From: Prevotella sp.
Lineage (GTDB): Bacteria; Bacteroidota; Bacteroidia; Bacteroidales; Bacteroidaceae
Length of the DNA stretch: 45,530 nucleotides
Reading direction: 5' to 3'
NCBI GenBank assembly: GCA_017557185.1
Contig: JAFZAP010000103.1
Location: 1 to 45,530, forward strand
Of this stretch, positions 29,929-39,595 are shown piece after piece. The notes under the pieces were generated by a model. It was not told the DNA's origin. It was given only the letters and a program-made list of their open reading frames with translations, and searched no databases. A program made the position numbers and the translations under genes. Numbering within the stretch: the stretch's first letter is position 1; every line of letters begins with the position of its first letter.

Positions 29929-32511
29929 ATGAACAAAACTCTACGCTTTTCACTACTCAGCATGCTCATGATGCTGTGTGGAAGTATTTATGCTGACGAA
30001 GTCAAGTTCGACTTCTCTACCGACGACGCTTATACGCTGTTCGGACTTACTGGCTTCTCCAGTGGAACAGGTGATAGTTACGTAAGCGATGGCGACATTA
30101 CAGAAGACAAATCGGCCAAGTCGGGCGACGTAACAGTGACTGTCTCCCCAAGTGGCGGTAAGAACCCTAACCGTATGTGGAGCGGTTCGCTGCGCATGTA
30201 TGGTGGCACGATGACTGTTGCCTCTGCTGGCAAAAACATCACTGCTATTACTTTTGAGTTGAACAGTGGCAAGTGGGGATCTGGCAACACAGCCGATTCG
30301 GGTACACTCGAAACAGGCAAGTGGACAGGTAATGCTGCAAAGGTCGTTATCAACGTAGCTGCAAATACGCAGATTAAGACGATGACCGTCACGCTTGGCG
30401 AAGGAGGCGACACTCCTCCGACCCCATCTGGCCGCACCTACAACAAGGTTACTGCCATCACGAGTGGCAAGGCTTATCTGATTGTTGCCGACAACGATGG
30501 ATTGAAGGCTGCTCAGCCAGTTGCTTCGACCGCCACATTCGCTTATCTGAAGACCTCTGACGTGACCGACAACGACGGAGTCATCACTATGGAGAACTCT
30601 AAGCAGGACTTCGTTATCACCGCCTCTGGTAGCAACTACACCATCAAGCAGGCTGACGGCCGTCTGTTCCGCAACGACCCGGCATACAAGACCATCAGCG
30701 TTGATGAAACCATTGAGACCACCGAATGGACTATCACTGCCAATAGCGACGGCACGTTCAAGATTATGAATGCCACTACCAACAAGTGGATTCAACTCGA
30801 CCCCGGCTACGGCACCTATGGCTGCTACGACGTGGAACAAGGTGTGATGCCTTATCTGTATGAGTACGACGGTGATCCCGACCCAGGTCCTGGCCCTGGT
30901 CCCACTCCTGACATCGAAAATGTCACTAATATCGCTGCTTTCAAGGCTCTTGCAACCGGCACAGAAGCTAATCTTACTCTTAAGGACGCAGAAGTGCTTT
31001 ATGTGAACGGAACCAACGACATCTACGTTCGCGACGCATCGGGTGCCATCGACTTCTTTAAGACCGGCCTCACCTATACTGCCGGCCAGAAGCTGAACGG
31101 CTCTGTCATCGGTATCTATGACACTTATAAGAACACTCCGGAGCTGACCAAGAGCAACAACACCAACGACTCGAAGATTACCGCAACCAGCGGAACCGTT
31201 ACCGCCAAGAGCATTCAGCCTGCTGATGCAGCCAACTACATTTGCGACCTTGTGAAGTTCAGCGGTGTAACCGTAACCGAGAATGAAGGTAAGTATTATG
31301 TTGGTGACGTTCAGGTTTACGACAAGTTTAAGGTTGTCAAGGGTACTCCTGATGCCGACAAGACCTACGACATCGAAGGTATTCTTATCTATTACGATAA
31401 TGTAGTAGAGCTCTGCCCCACCAGCGATTATACCAGTGGTGAGGTTCTTCCCGAGGAGACAAAGGATGCCACCATCGCTGAGTTCAACGCTGCCGCTGAG
31501 AGCACCAACGTCTGGTACAAGCTGAAGGGTGAGGTGAAGAATCTGAAGGATGACGACCAGTATGGCAACTTCGACCTCGAGGATGCTACGGGTAGCGTCT
31601 ACGTATATGGCCTGCTCTCTGAAAAGGGCGGCGAGAAGGGTAAGTTCCAGGCCCTTGCTGCTGAGAAGGGCATCAAGAACGGCTGCAAGATTACTATTAT
31701 CGGCAACCGCGGCTCATATAAAGACAAGATTGAGGTTCTGAATGCCTACTTCGTGAGCGTCGACGAGGCTGCTCCTGCCGAGCTGGTTATCAAGGGTCAG
31801 GAAACATTCGATGACTTTACTCTCGTCACTATCATTCCGTCTGACGTCGACCACGATGTCTACTACACGACTGACGGCACAGATCCGAAGACTTCGGACA
31901 CTCACATCCGCTACATGCTTCCGTTCACCATCAAGGAAAGCTGTACTGTAAAGGCTTGGGAAGAAGATGCCGACCTCTATGCAGAAATGACCTTCACGAA
32001 GACTGCAGCCGAAGAACTGACTGTTGAAGACGTGATTGCCGCTGCTCCTGAGGAAACTAATGCCGCACCAAATCAGGCTAAGGTTTGGGTGACTGGCTAC
32101 ATTGTCGGCTTCGTCGAAGGTCAGGCCCTTGCAACGGGTGCCAAGTTCACAGCCGATGGTTGCGAGACGAATACCAACCTGTTACTCGCCACCAGTGCCG
32201 ATGAGACCGATGTCGAAAAGTGCATTCCTGTTCAGTTGCCAAAGGGCGACATCCGCACAGCTCTGAACCTGCAGGACAATCCCAGCAACTTGGGTAAGGA
32301 GGTGAAACTCTACGGCCATGTTTTGAAGTACTTCGGTGTTCCTGGCCTGAAGAACGTCACCGACTTCAAGTTCACTGACGATTCGAATGTCAATATGATC
32401 AATGCCGAGACCGTCAGCGACGGAAAGATGTACAACGTAGCCGGCCAGCGTGTCGATGCATCTTATAAGGGCATCGTCATCATGAACGGCAAGAAGTACA
32501 TGAAGAAGTAA
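29929..32511 (+). CDS. Secreted multidomain OB-fold protein with Prevotella-type sorting tail
   Basis: An 860-aa exported protein. The start at 29929 follows the promoter and gives the signal peptide MNKTLRFSLLSMLMMLCGSI. In order it shows a beta-rich region (~25-305), a DPDPGPGPGP linker (~310-325), two OB-like segments (~330-600; 'DIYVRDASGAIDFF', 'YGNFDLEDATGSVYVYG'), a chitobiase-like C-terminal domain ('HDVYYTTDGTDPKTSDTHIR'), a DUF6359-type segment (~705-830; 'KVWVTGYIVGFVEG', 'IPVQLPKGDIRTALNLQDNP') and the tail 'MYNVAGQRVD...GKKYMKK', a short type IX-like sorting signal common in Prevotella. No catalytic motif is apparent. It may be a surface glycan-binding or nuclease-like accessory protein. 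It is its own transcription unit, with a promoter before and a terminator after. Confidence 0.75.
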   Translation: MNKTLRFSLLSMLMMLCGSIYADEVKFDFSTDDAYTLFGLTGFSSGTGDSYVSDGDITEDKSAKSGDVTVTVSPSGGKNPNRMWSGSLRMYGGTMTVASAGKNITAITFELNSGKWGSGNTADSGTLETGKWTGNAAKVVINVAANTQIKTMTVTLGEGGDTPPTPSGRTYNKVTAITSGKAYLIVADNDGLKAAQPVASTATFAYLKTSDVTDNDGVITMENSKQDFVITASGSNYTIKQADGRLFRNDPAYKTISVDETIETTEWTITANSDGTFKIMNATTNKWIQLDPGYGTYGCYDVEQGVMPYLYEYDGDPDPGPGPGPTPDIENVTNIAAFKALATGTEANLTLKDAEVLYVNGTNDIYVRDASGAIDFFKTGLTYTAGQKLNGSVIGIYDTYKNTPELTKSNNTNDSKITATSGTVTAKSIQPADAANYICDLVKFSGVTVTENEGKYYVGDVQVYDKFKVVKGTPDADKTYDIEGILIYYDNVVELCPTSDYTSGEVLPEETKDATIAEFNAAAESTNVWYKLKGEVKNLKDDDQYGNFDLEDATGSVYVYGLLSEKGGEKGKFQALAAEKGIKNGCKITIIGNRGSYKDKIEVLNAYFVSVDEAAPAELVIKGQETFDDFTLVTIIPSDVDHDVYYTTDGTDPKTSDTHIRYMLPFTIKESCTVKAWEEDADLYAEMTFTKTAAEELTVEDVIAAAPEETNAAPNQAKVWVTGYIVGFVEGQALATGAKFTADGCETNTNLLLATSADETDVEKCIPVQLPKGDIRTALNLQDNPSNLGKEVKLYGHVLKYFGVPGLKNVTDFKFTDDSNVNMINAETVSDGKMYNVAGQRVDASYKGIVIMNGKKYMKK

Positions 32512-32553
32512 TTGACAGGCATCGAGTTATAAAGGCGCCTATCAGCCTTGAAG

Positions 32554-32592
32554 ATATGGCAGGATCTCATGTGGGTTCTGCCATATTTTCTA
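32554..32592 (+). terminator. Terminator of the OB-fold surface protein gene
   Basis: ATATGGCAG (32554-32562) pairs with CTGCCATAT (32578-32586), followed by TTTCTATTT. It lies 42 bp after the stop. Confidence 0.65.
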
Positions 32593-32618
32593 TTTATGTG
32601 TGTTTTTTTGACAATTTA

Positions 32619-32650
32619 TTTGGCTAAATGGGATTTATTCTATACCTTTG
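32619..32650 (+). promoter_or_regulatory. Promoter of the susC-susD operon
   Basis: TTTG (TTG at 32620-32622), 20-bp spacer, TACCTTTG (32643-32650). The leader to the ATG at 32705 would be ~48 nt. Confidence 0.7.
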
Positions 32651-32704
32651 TAAACAGAAATCGTAATAACTTCATTATTTAACTAATCTAACTACAATTC
32701 ATGT

Positions 32705-35700
32705 ATGTCCGGTAAGTTCAATTACTTCAGAACGACACTCGTGTCGCTCCTGCTGCTGATGGCTGGAACGCTCTCAGCGCAGACCATCAAGGGTAATGTT
32801 GCTGACAATACGGGCGAGCCAATCATTGGCGCTACTGTTATGGAGCAGGGCGTCAGCGGTAACGGCACCGTAACCGATATTGACGGCAACTTCTCGTTAG
32901 TGCTCAAAGGATCGTCGAAGAAGCTGCAGATCTCATACGTTGGTATGAAGTCGCAGATCGTCGACGTAGCCAACCAGAGCAATGTAAGCGTCGCGCTCGA
33001 CGACGAGGCCACCAGTTTGAACGACGTGGTCGTCATCGGTTACGGCACAGTAAAGAAAAAGGATCTGACGGGTTCTGTGGCAACCGTCAACAGCGAAGTG
33101 CTACAGGCAGTTCCCGTGGCCAATGCCTCAGAGGCTCTGACAGGTAAGATGCCTGGTGTGCAGATCACGACCACTGAGGGCTCTCCTGATGCCGAGGTGA
33201 AGATCCGCGTACGTGGCGGAGGCTCCATCACTCAGTCGAACGAACCTCTCTACATCGTGGATGGCTTCCCCGTCGATGGTATCAGTGACATTCCCGCCAA
33301 CGACATCGAGGACATCACCGTGTTGAAGGACGCCTCATCGACCGCCATCTATGGTTCGCGCGGTGCCAACGGCGTAATCCTCGTCACCACCAAGAGTGGT
33401 AAGAGCGGCAAGACCAGCGTGAGCTACAACGCCTACTACAGCTGGAAGAAGATGGCGAAGAAGCTCGACGTCATCGGTGCTCGCGACTATGCCACCTGGC
33501 AATACGAGCTTGCCCTGCTGAAGAACAGCAACGACCCTGACAAGATATCGTCCTACACCGATTACTTCGGCAACTATCAGGACATCGACATGTATGACAA
33601 TATCGAAACCAACGACTGGCAGGACCTTGTCTACGGCCGCACGGGCAACACCTTCAACCACAACATCAACATCAACGGTGGCTCGGAGAACATCAGGTAT
33701 GCCTTCAGCTACGCCCACATGAACGACAAGGCCATTCAGGTAGGGTCGAACTTCAAGCGCGACAACTTCTCGCTGAAACTGAACACCAAGCCCACCAAGC
33801 GCACAACACTCGACTTCCATGCTCGCTATGCCAACACCGACATTCGTGGCGGCGGCGCCAATGATGCAACGGGTGTCTACGACTCTGACCACCGTCTTCG
33901 CTACGCCATGCTCTATTCGCCGTTCCCACTGAAGAACTTCGATGCCTCAGCAGGTAGTGCCGACGACGAGCTTGGCAACCTTTACAACCCCCTGCAGGTG
34001 CAGAAGGACAACGACCGCAAGAAGAACCGCAAGAACCTGAACATTGCCGGCGCCTTCGGATGGGAGGTTTACAAGGACCTGCGCCTGAAGACGGAGTTCG
34101 GCTACGACGACTATATGGAGAACGACAAGCGCTTCTGGGGTCTCTCCACCTATTATATCAAAAATGTTCCCGCCGTCGATGTGCAGAACATGCCGGCCAT
34201 CCGCATTACTGACACTGACCGTCACCGCTTCCGCAACACCAACACGGTGAACTACGACTTCAAGAAGTTGCTGAACAGCGACGACCACTCGCTCAACATT
34301 CTGGTGGGTCAGGAGTACATCATCACGAAGAAGCATGTCGATGCCGACGAAGCACACGGCTACCCTGTCGACTTCGATGCTCCCACAGCATGGCGACTCA
34401 CCGCTCAAGCCAAGTCACCCTTCAGCATCGACGATGCCTACAGCGCCGACGACAAGCTGCTCTCGTTCTTCGGACGACTCAACTACAACTTCCGCGACCG
34501 CTACCTCTTCAGCGCTACATTCCGCGCCGACGGCAGCTCGAAGTTCTCGAAGGACAACCGCTGGGGCTACTTCCCCTCAGCCGCTATTGCCTGGCGTATC
34601 TCCTCTGAGCCCTTCATGGCAGGCACTACGAAGTGGCTCGACGACCTGAAGCTCCGTCTGAGCTATGGTACCGCTGGTAACAACAACATCCCCGTGGGTC
34701 AGCTCGTGCAGATGTATGAGCCGAAGACGACGGCTTGGGTGAACGGCATCAGCTCCTACTGGGCTCCCTCGAAGGTGATGGCCAACCCCGACCTGAAGTG
34801 GGAAACCACCATCACCCGCAACGTAGGTCTCGACTTCACGCTCTTCGGCGGTGCCCTTAACGGTGGTATCGAAGCCTACATCAACACCACGAAGGACCTG
34901 CTCATCGAGTTCCCCGTTGGCGGTACCGGCTACGACACACAGTATCGCAACATGGGTGAGACCGAGAACAAGGGTGTGGAGCTCAGCCTCACTTGGCACG
35001 CTGTCAACAAGAAGGACTGGGGTATTGACTTTGGTGGAAACATCGCCCTCAACCGCAACAAGATCAAGAGTCTCGGCATCATGGAAGACTTCGGATGGAA
35101 CACCAACTGGGCTTCCACGGAAATCGGCAATGACTACATGATTGCCGTCGGCGAACAGCTTGGCACCCTCATGGGATATAAGCTCGCAGGCACTGGCCGC
35201 TACGAGGTCAGCGACTTCGTCGGCTACGACCAGAAGGAAGGCTGGATTCTGAAGGAAGGCGTGCCCGATGCAACCAATATCGTAGGCACCGTTCGTCCTG
35301 GCACCATCAAGCTGATGGACGTAGCAGGCAATGAAGACGGCTCGCCCGACGGATTGATTACGTCCGACGATATCACGAAGATTGGAACCGTCAATCCTGA
35401 TGTCTTCGGCGGTTTCAACATTGCGGTACGCGCCTATGGCTTCGACCTCGCCGCCAACTTCAACTACAGCATCGGCAACAAGGTTTACAACGCCAATAAG
35501 ATTGAGTACACCACAACTTCCAAGTACCAGTACCGCAGCCTCTCCAGCATCATGGAGGCAGGCAAGCGCTGGACAAACCTCGACCCCGCCACAGGGCTGC
35601 TCTCCAACGATCCCGCCCGCCTGGCTGAGTTGAACCAGAACACCACCATGTGGAGCCCCTACATGAGCAAGTTCGTGCTCACCGACTGGGCCCTCGAGGA

Positions 35701-35947
35701 TGCTTCCTTCCTGCGTCTGAACACGCTGACTCTCGGCTACACGCTGCCCGCCACGCTCACCAAGCAGGTAGGCATCAACAGCCTGCGCTTCTATGTGACT
35801 GGCTATAACCTGATCACCATCACCGACTACTCAGGTTTCGATCCTGAGGCCGATGGTATCCGCCGTACGGCTCTCACGCCCAATTGCGACTACTCATGTT
35901 ATCCGCGCAGCCGCCAGTTTGTTGTTGGTTTGAACTTGAATTTCTAA
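32705..35947 (+). CDS. SusC/RagA-type TonB-dependent receptor
   Basis: A 1080-aa outer-membrane transporter for oligosaccharides. Signal peptide ~1-25 ending 'GTLSAQ'. A carboxypeptidase-regulatory-like domain (~27-100, 'IKGNVADNTGEPIIGATVME') precedes the TonB-box-like 'LNDVVVIGYGTVKKKDLTG'. The plug (~115-230) has the SusC signatures 'LTGKMPGVQI', 'NEPLYIVDGFPVDG' and 'LKDASSTAIYGSRGANGVIL'. The barrel follows and ends 'RSRQFVVGLNLNF' with a terminal Phe. It forms a lid-and-barrel complex with the SusD encoded 22 bp downstream. Given the pectinase nearby and kdgK/eda, its substrate is probably a pectin oligosaccharide, an inference. Confidence 0.96.
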   Translation: MSGKFNYFRTTLVSLLLLMAGTLSAQTIKGNVADNTGEPIIGATVMEQGVSGNGTVTDIDGNFSLVLKGSSKKLQISYVGMKSQIVDVANQSNVSVALDDEATSLNDVVVIGYGTVKKKDLTGSVATVNSEVLQAVPVANASEALTGKMPGVQITTTEGSPDAEVKIRVRGGGSITQSNEPLYIVDGFPVDGISDIPANDIEDITVLKDASSTAIYGSRGANGVILVTTKSGKSGKTSVSYNAYYSWKKMAKKLDVIGARDYATWQYELALLKNSNDPDKISSYTDYFGNYQDIDMYDNIETNDWQDLVYGRTGNTFNHNININGGSENIRYAFSYAHMNDKAIQVGSNFKRDNFSLKLNTKPTKRTTLDFHARYANTDIRGGGANDATGVYDSDHRLRYAMLYSPFPLKNFDASAGSADDELGNLYNPLQVQKDNDRKKNRKNLNIAGAFGWEVYKDLRLKTEFGYDDYMENDKRFWGLSTYYIKNVPAVDVQNMPAIRITDTDRHRFRNTNTVNYDFKKLLNSDDHSLNILVGQEYIITKKHVDADEAHGYPVDFDAPTAWRLTAQAKSPFSIDDAYSADDKLLSFFGRLNYNFRDRYLFSATFRADGSSKFSKDNRWGYFPSAAIAWRISSEPFMAGTTKWLDDLKLRLSYGTAGNNNIPVGQLVQMYEPKTTAWVNGISSYWAPSKVMANPDLKWETTITRNVGLDFTLFGGALNGGIEAYINTTKDLLIEFPVGGTGYDTQYRNMGETENKGVELSLTWHAVNKKDWGIDFGGNIALNRNKIKSLGIMEDFGWNTNWASTEIGNDYMIAVGEQLGTLMGYKLAGTGRYEVSDFVGYDQKEGWILKEGVPDATNIVGTVRPGTIKLMDVAGNEDGSPDGLITSDDITKIGTVNPDVFGGFNIAVRAYGFDLAANFNYSIGNKVYNANKIEYTTTSKYQYRSLSSIMEAGKRWTNLDPATGLLSNDPARLAELNQNTTMWSPYMSKFVLTDWALEDASFLRLNTLTLGYTLPATLTKQVGINSLRFYVTGYNLITITDYSGFDPEADGIRRTALTPNCDYSCYPRSRQFVVGLNLNF

Positions 35948-35969
35948 AACAATGAGGAGGACAAACATT

Positions 35970-37784
35970 ATGAAGAATTATATTAAGCTTTCGATATTAT
36001 CGCTTTCTGTGATGGGACTCGCTTCCTGCGACATGGATGCCCCCAGCATCTCGTCGCTCGACGCCTCATCGGTGTTCAGCACCTACTCGCTGGCCGAAGC
36101 CGAGGTGATGTCCATACACGTTTCATTTGGCGAAACCAACTCCTACCGCGGACGCTTCCTACCCTTCTACGGTGTGAACACCGATGTGGAATGGGGCAAC
36201 ACGCCGTCCTACAACGACCGTCTGTCCGACAAGCAGAGCCTTTGGAACTACAACACGCTCGACGCCAACGGCCAGATGAACACCGCCAACAATGCCTATG
36301 CAAAGTTCTACGAGGGTATTGAGCGTGCCAACCTTGCCATTCAGGGAATCCGCCAGTATGGCAACATCGAGAAGAATCCCGATATGGCTCAGTTGCTCGG
36401 CGAGGCGCTGACGCTGCGTGCCGTCATCTACAACGACCTCATCAAGGCGTGGGGCGACGTGCCTGCCCGCTTCGAGCCCAACAGTTCCGACAACACCTAT
36501 CTGCCTCGCACCAATCGCGACGTCATCTACAAGCAGCTGCTGGCCGACCTCGACGAAGCCGCTAACTACTGCTATTGGGCCAACGAGAACAAGATCACCA
36601 AGACCACTGAGCGCGTCAACAAGGACTTCGTGAAGGGTCTGCGCGCACGTCTGGCACTCTATGCTGGCGGCTATGGACTTCGTGGCGACGGCTATCGCTT
36701 GTCGAAGGATGCCGATCTCGCTCCTGCCAAGATGTTCGAGATTGCCCGCAAGGAGTGCGAGGAAGTCATTGCTCACGGCTCCAGTAAGCTAGGCGCCTTC
36801 AAGGACAACTTCCTGAAGCTCTGTCAGGACAACGTCACCGCCGGAGGCGAGAGCCTTTGGGAGATTCCCTTCTCGGCAGGTCGCGGACGTGTGCTCTACA
36901 CCTGGGGTGTGAAGCACCAGACAAAGGACCAGTACACACAGCAGGCACAGGGTGGTGTCAACGGCCCCGTCCCTACCCTCTATTGGGATTACGATGTTGA
37001 TGACATCCGTCGCGACATCACCTGTGTTCCCTACGAGTGGAGCAAGAACCTCGTCAACGGCAATGCCCACGTGCAGCTTCGCGGCAACACCAAGTGGTGC
37101 TTCGGCAAACTGCGCTACGAGTGGATGAACCGCATCGTAACCTCTACCAACGACGACGGTATCAACTGGCAATACATGCGTATGGCCGATGTCTATCTGA
37201 TGGCTGCTGAAGCCGAGAACGAACTGGGCAACACTTCTGCCGCATGGAGCTACATGAAGCCCGTACTCGACCGCGTGCTTCCCGCTGCAAAGGTCAATGC
37301 GCTGAAGACAAAGTACACGGCCAATCAGAAGGCTTTCCGCGAAGGCATCTACGAGCAGCGTGCTCTTGAGTTCGCTGGCGAGGCTCTCCGCAAGCCCGAC
37401 CTTGTGCGCTGGGGAATCATCGACGCCAAGATGAGCGAGGCAAAGGCCAAGCTGAAGGCACTTGCCAACCGCACGGGTGCTTACGAAGGCCTGCCCAACA
37501 AGGTGTTCCTCTATCCTTCTGAAGATGCCAACGACATCCGCATCTACGGCCTCAACATGGGTGAAGACAACGAAGAACGCATCAACACACTCAACGCCGA
37601 AGGCTGGGAGTCGAAGAACTGGTTCGAGGACAGCAAGGGCGTCATTCTCACCGACGACATCATCGACGGCCTCTATGTTGCTACACCCAGCACCCACTGC
37701 ATCTGGCCCATCTGGAAATGCTTCATCGATGCCAGCAACAACCTGCTCAACAACGACGGAAACTTCGGCCAGCTGTCTGATTAG
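35970..37784 (+). CDS. SusD/RagB-type nutrient-binding lipoprotein
   Basis: A ~604-aa surface lipoprotein. The ATG at 35970 is chosen over 35952 because an AGGAGG (35955-35960) sits 9 bp before it and it gives the standard signal MKNYIKLSILSLSVMGLASC with the lipid-bearing Cys. SusD features are TPR-like helices such as 'KFYEGIERANLAIQGIRQY', 'LGEALTLRAVIYNDLIKAWG' (R-A-x-x-Y), 'DVIYKQLLADLDEAANYC' and the C-terminal 'YMRMADVYLMAAEAENELGN' and 'IYEQRALEFAGEALRKPDLVR' in part. It caps the SusC barrel and binds the glycan. It is in one operon with SusC. Confidence 0.95.
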   Translation: MKNYIKLSILSLSVMGLASCDMDAPSISSLDASSVFSTYSLAEAEVMSIHVSFGETNSYRGRFLPFYGVNTDVEWGNTPSYNDRLSDKQSLWNYNTLDANGQMNTANNAYAKFYEGIERANLAIQGIRQYGNIEKNPDMAQLLGEALTLRAVIYNDLIKAWGDVPARFEPNSSDNTYLPRTNRDVIYKQLLADLDEAANYCYWANENKITKTTERVNKDFVKGLRARLALYAGGYGLRGDGYRLSKDADLAPAKMFEIARKECEEVIAHGSSKLGAFKDNFLKLCQDNVTAGGESLWEIPFSAGRGRVLYTWGVKHQTKDQYTQQAQGGVNGPVPTLYWDYDVDDIRRDITCVPYEWSKNLVNGNAHVQLRGNTKWCFGKLRYEWMNRIVTSTNDDGINWQYMRMADVYLMAAEAENELGNTSAAWSYMKPVLDRVLPAAKVNALKTKYTANQKAFREGIYEQRALEFAGEALRKPDLVRWGIIDAKMSEAKAKLKALANRTGAYEGLPNKVFLYPSEDANDIRIYGLNMGEDNEERINTLNAEGWESKNWFEDSKGVILTDDIIDGLYVATPSTHCIWPIWKCFIDASNNLLNNDGNFGQLSD

Positions 37785-37897
37785 AATCTTGAAACTCAAA
37801 CTTTTGGAGCAGCGAGTGCAGAACAATGCTTGCATTAGCTTTGCCGAGTCGTGACAAAAGTCATAACGAAGTTATAAACTCGAAACTACATAGAATC

Positions 37898-39523
37898 ATG
37901 AAATCAAATATCAAACAATTCACATCGAGTCTCCCCTCCCTTCTGAGGGGTTGCGGGAGGCTCCTCATGCTCGGGCTTGTCACACTTGCCCTTGCATCAT
38001 GTGGCGATGTGGCCGACGAAATCACAAGCATCGCATTCGGACGGAACTTCTCGCCCACCGACCTCGAGGCACGCGTTGTCAACCGTACCAACGTGCGATT
38101 GACGTGGACGCCCGTCGCCCATGCCACGAGCTATAATATTGAGGTGTTTGCCAACGACAGCCTTACCTTCCAGGGGACACCCGAGAAGACCATCACCGGC
38201 ATCACCAACGACCAGATTCCCTACACGGTGACAGGCCTCTATGGCCAGACGCAATACTCGTTCCGCGTACAGGCTCTGACCGAAGGCGACGAGTCGCGCA
38301 CTTCGAAGTGGAGCGGCGCCTATGCCAAGACCGAGAGTGAGCAGATCCTCTTCAACGTTGCCGACGACGACATCACCGCCACCACCGTCACCCTGCGCTG
38401 GCCTGCCGGTCAGGAAGCCGACCTCATCACGCTCAATCCTGGCGGCATCACCCATGCTGTCACAGCTGCTGAAGTGGCTGCCGGCGTGGCTACTGTCACA
38501 GGTCTGCAACCCGAAACCACCTACACCGCCATACTCTCACGTCAGGGTAAGACACGCGGAAAGGCAGAGTTCACGACCGCCATCGACCTTGGTGGAGCCA
38601 CTGCCGTCTATCCTGGCGACGACCTCGCTGCCATCGTGGCTGCTGCACCCAACGGCACTACCCTCGCCCTCTTCCCCGGCGAGTATGGCATCAAGACCGA
38701 TGAAGCCGACTTCGGCGGTTCGTTCACCGTCGATAAGAACCTCTCCATCAAGAGTGTTCGCGCTGCCGACCGTGCTGTCATCAAGGGTCGCATCAAGATC
38801 GACAATGCAAGCCTCGACCTCTATCAGGTCGTGATGGACGGACAGGGCACCGATGGCGGCCAGTGCTTCGACTTCGTGGCCGATGGAGCCGTTGACCACC
38901 TCACCATCGAGGACTGCGAAATCCGCAACTACACCAAGGGCTTCTACTACATCAACAAGGCCGTGAAGGTGAACAGCATCACCATCAACAACTGCCTCAT
39001 CCACGACATCGAGTGCTCGGGAGGTGACTTCCTCGACAGCCGCAAGGGTGTGTTCCAGACGCTCACCGTCACCAACAGCACCATCTACAACAGCGCCAAG
39101 GAGCGCGACGTGGTGCGCATGGACAATGTTGGCGACTTCGCCGATGTGAAGCCCGTCATCAAGGTGGACCACTGCACCTTTGCCAACGTAGGCTCGGGCG
39201 GTGCCAACTACCGCTTCTTCTACGTTCGTCACGCCGACAACAAGATCACCTTCACCAACAACATCGTCACCGATTTCTGCAACAAGCGCGGCTTTGCCAA
39301 CCAGAAGCAGACCGACCCGTCGCCCAAGCTCGAGAACAACTACTACTGGAACACCCAGAACCTGCTCTCGCTGGCCGATGGAAACACGGAGGCCATCACG
39401 TGGTTCGACACCGCCGGCAAGGAAGCCGACCCGCAGTTCAAGAATGCTGCCGCCGGCGACTTCACCGTTGGAAACGAGGACATGAGATACTACGGCGTTG
39501 GTGATCCCCGCTGGACGAAGTAG
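37898..39523 (+). CDS. Beta-helix surface lipoprotein with FN3 repeats (DUF4957/DUF5123 type)
   Basis: A ~541-aa lipoprotein. The ATG at 37898 gives an unusually long signal whose h-region is 'LLMLGLVTLALASC'. Two fibronectin type III-like domains follow (~50-250; 'NRTNVRLTWTPVAHATSYNI', 'VTGLYGQTQYSFRVQAL', 'VTGLQPETTYTAIL'), then a parallel beta-helix (~255-540) with repeated 'I-x-N-C/T-x-I' turns such as 'LTIEDCEIRNY', 'ITINNCLIHD' and 'VTNSTIYNSA', matching the DUF4957/DUF5123 architecture seen in Bacteroidales pectin loci. It is likely a pectin-binding surface protein or an uncharacterised polysaccharide lyase-like fold. Part of the signal peptide is encoded by a REP-like palindrome (37931-37964). 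It is the last gene of the SusC-SusD operon and ends at a strong terminator. Confidence 0.82.
   Translation: MKSNIKQFTSSLPSLLRGCGRLLMLGLVTLALASCGDVADEITSIAFGRNFSPTDLEARVVNRTNVRLTWTPVAHATSYNIEVFANDSLTFQGTPEKTITGITNDQIPYTVTGLYGQTQYSFRVQALTEGDESRTSKWSGAYAKTESEQILFNVADDDITATTVTLRWPAGQEADLITLNPGGITHAVTAAEVAAGVATVTGLQPETTYTAILSRQGKTRGKAEFTTAIDLGGATAVYPGDDLAAIVAAAPNGTTLALFPGEYGIKTDEADFGGSFTVDKNLSIKSVRAADRAVIKGRIKIDNASLDLYQVVMDGQGTDGGQCFDFVADGAVDHLTIEDCEIRNYTKGFYYINKAVKVNSITINNCLIHDIECSGGDFLDSRKGVFQTLTVTNSTIYNSAKERDVVRMDNVGDFADVKPVIKVDHCTFANVGSGGANYRFFYVRHADNKITFTNNIVTDFCNKRGFANQKQTDPSPKLENNYYWNTQNLLSLADGNTEAITWFDTAGKEADPQFKNAAAGDFTVGNEDMRYYGVGDPRWTK
37931..37964 (+). repeat. REP-like palindrome inside a signal peptide
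   Basis: CTCCCCTCCCTTCTGAGGGG followed by TTGCGGGAGG: a palindrome of the same C/G-rich family as at 1295-3179. It encodes 'SLPSLLRGCGRL' in the n-region of the lipoprotein signal. Confidence 0.6.
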
Positions 39524-39550
39524 AACTGGTCACACCATTTATATTATAAT

Positions 39551-39586
39551 AGGAGGGCTCCCACCGCGGGGGTCCTCCTGTTTTGT
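39551..39586 (+). terminator. Terminator of the pectin locus
   Basis: AGGAGGGCTCCC pairs with GGGGGTCCTCCT (12-bp stem, 5-nt loop, 39551-39579), followed by GTTTTGT. It is 27 bp after the lipoprotein stop. Confidence 0.8.
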
Positions 39587-39595
39587 GTTCTGCCT

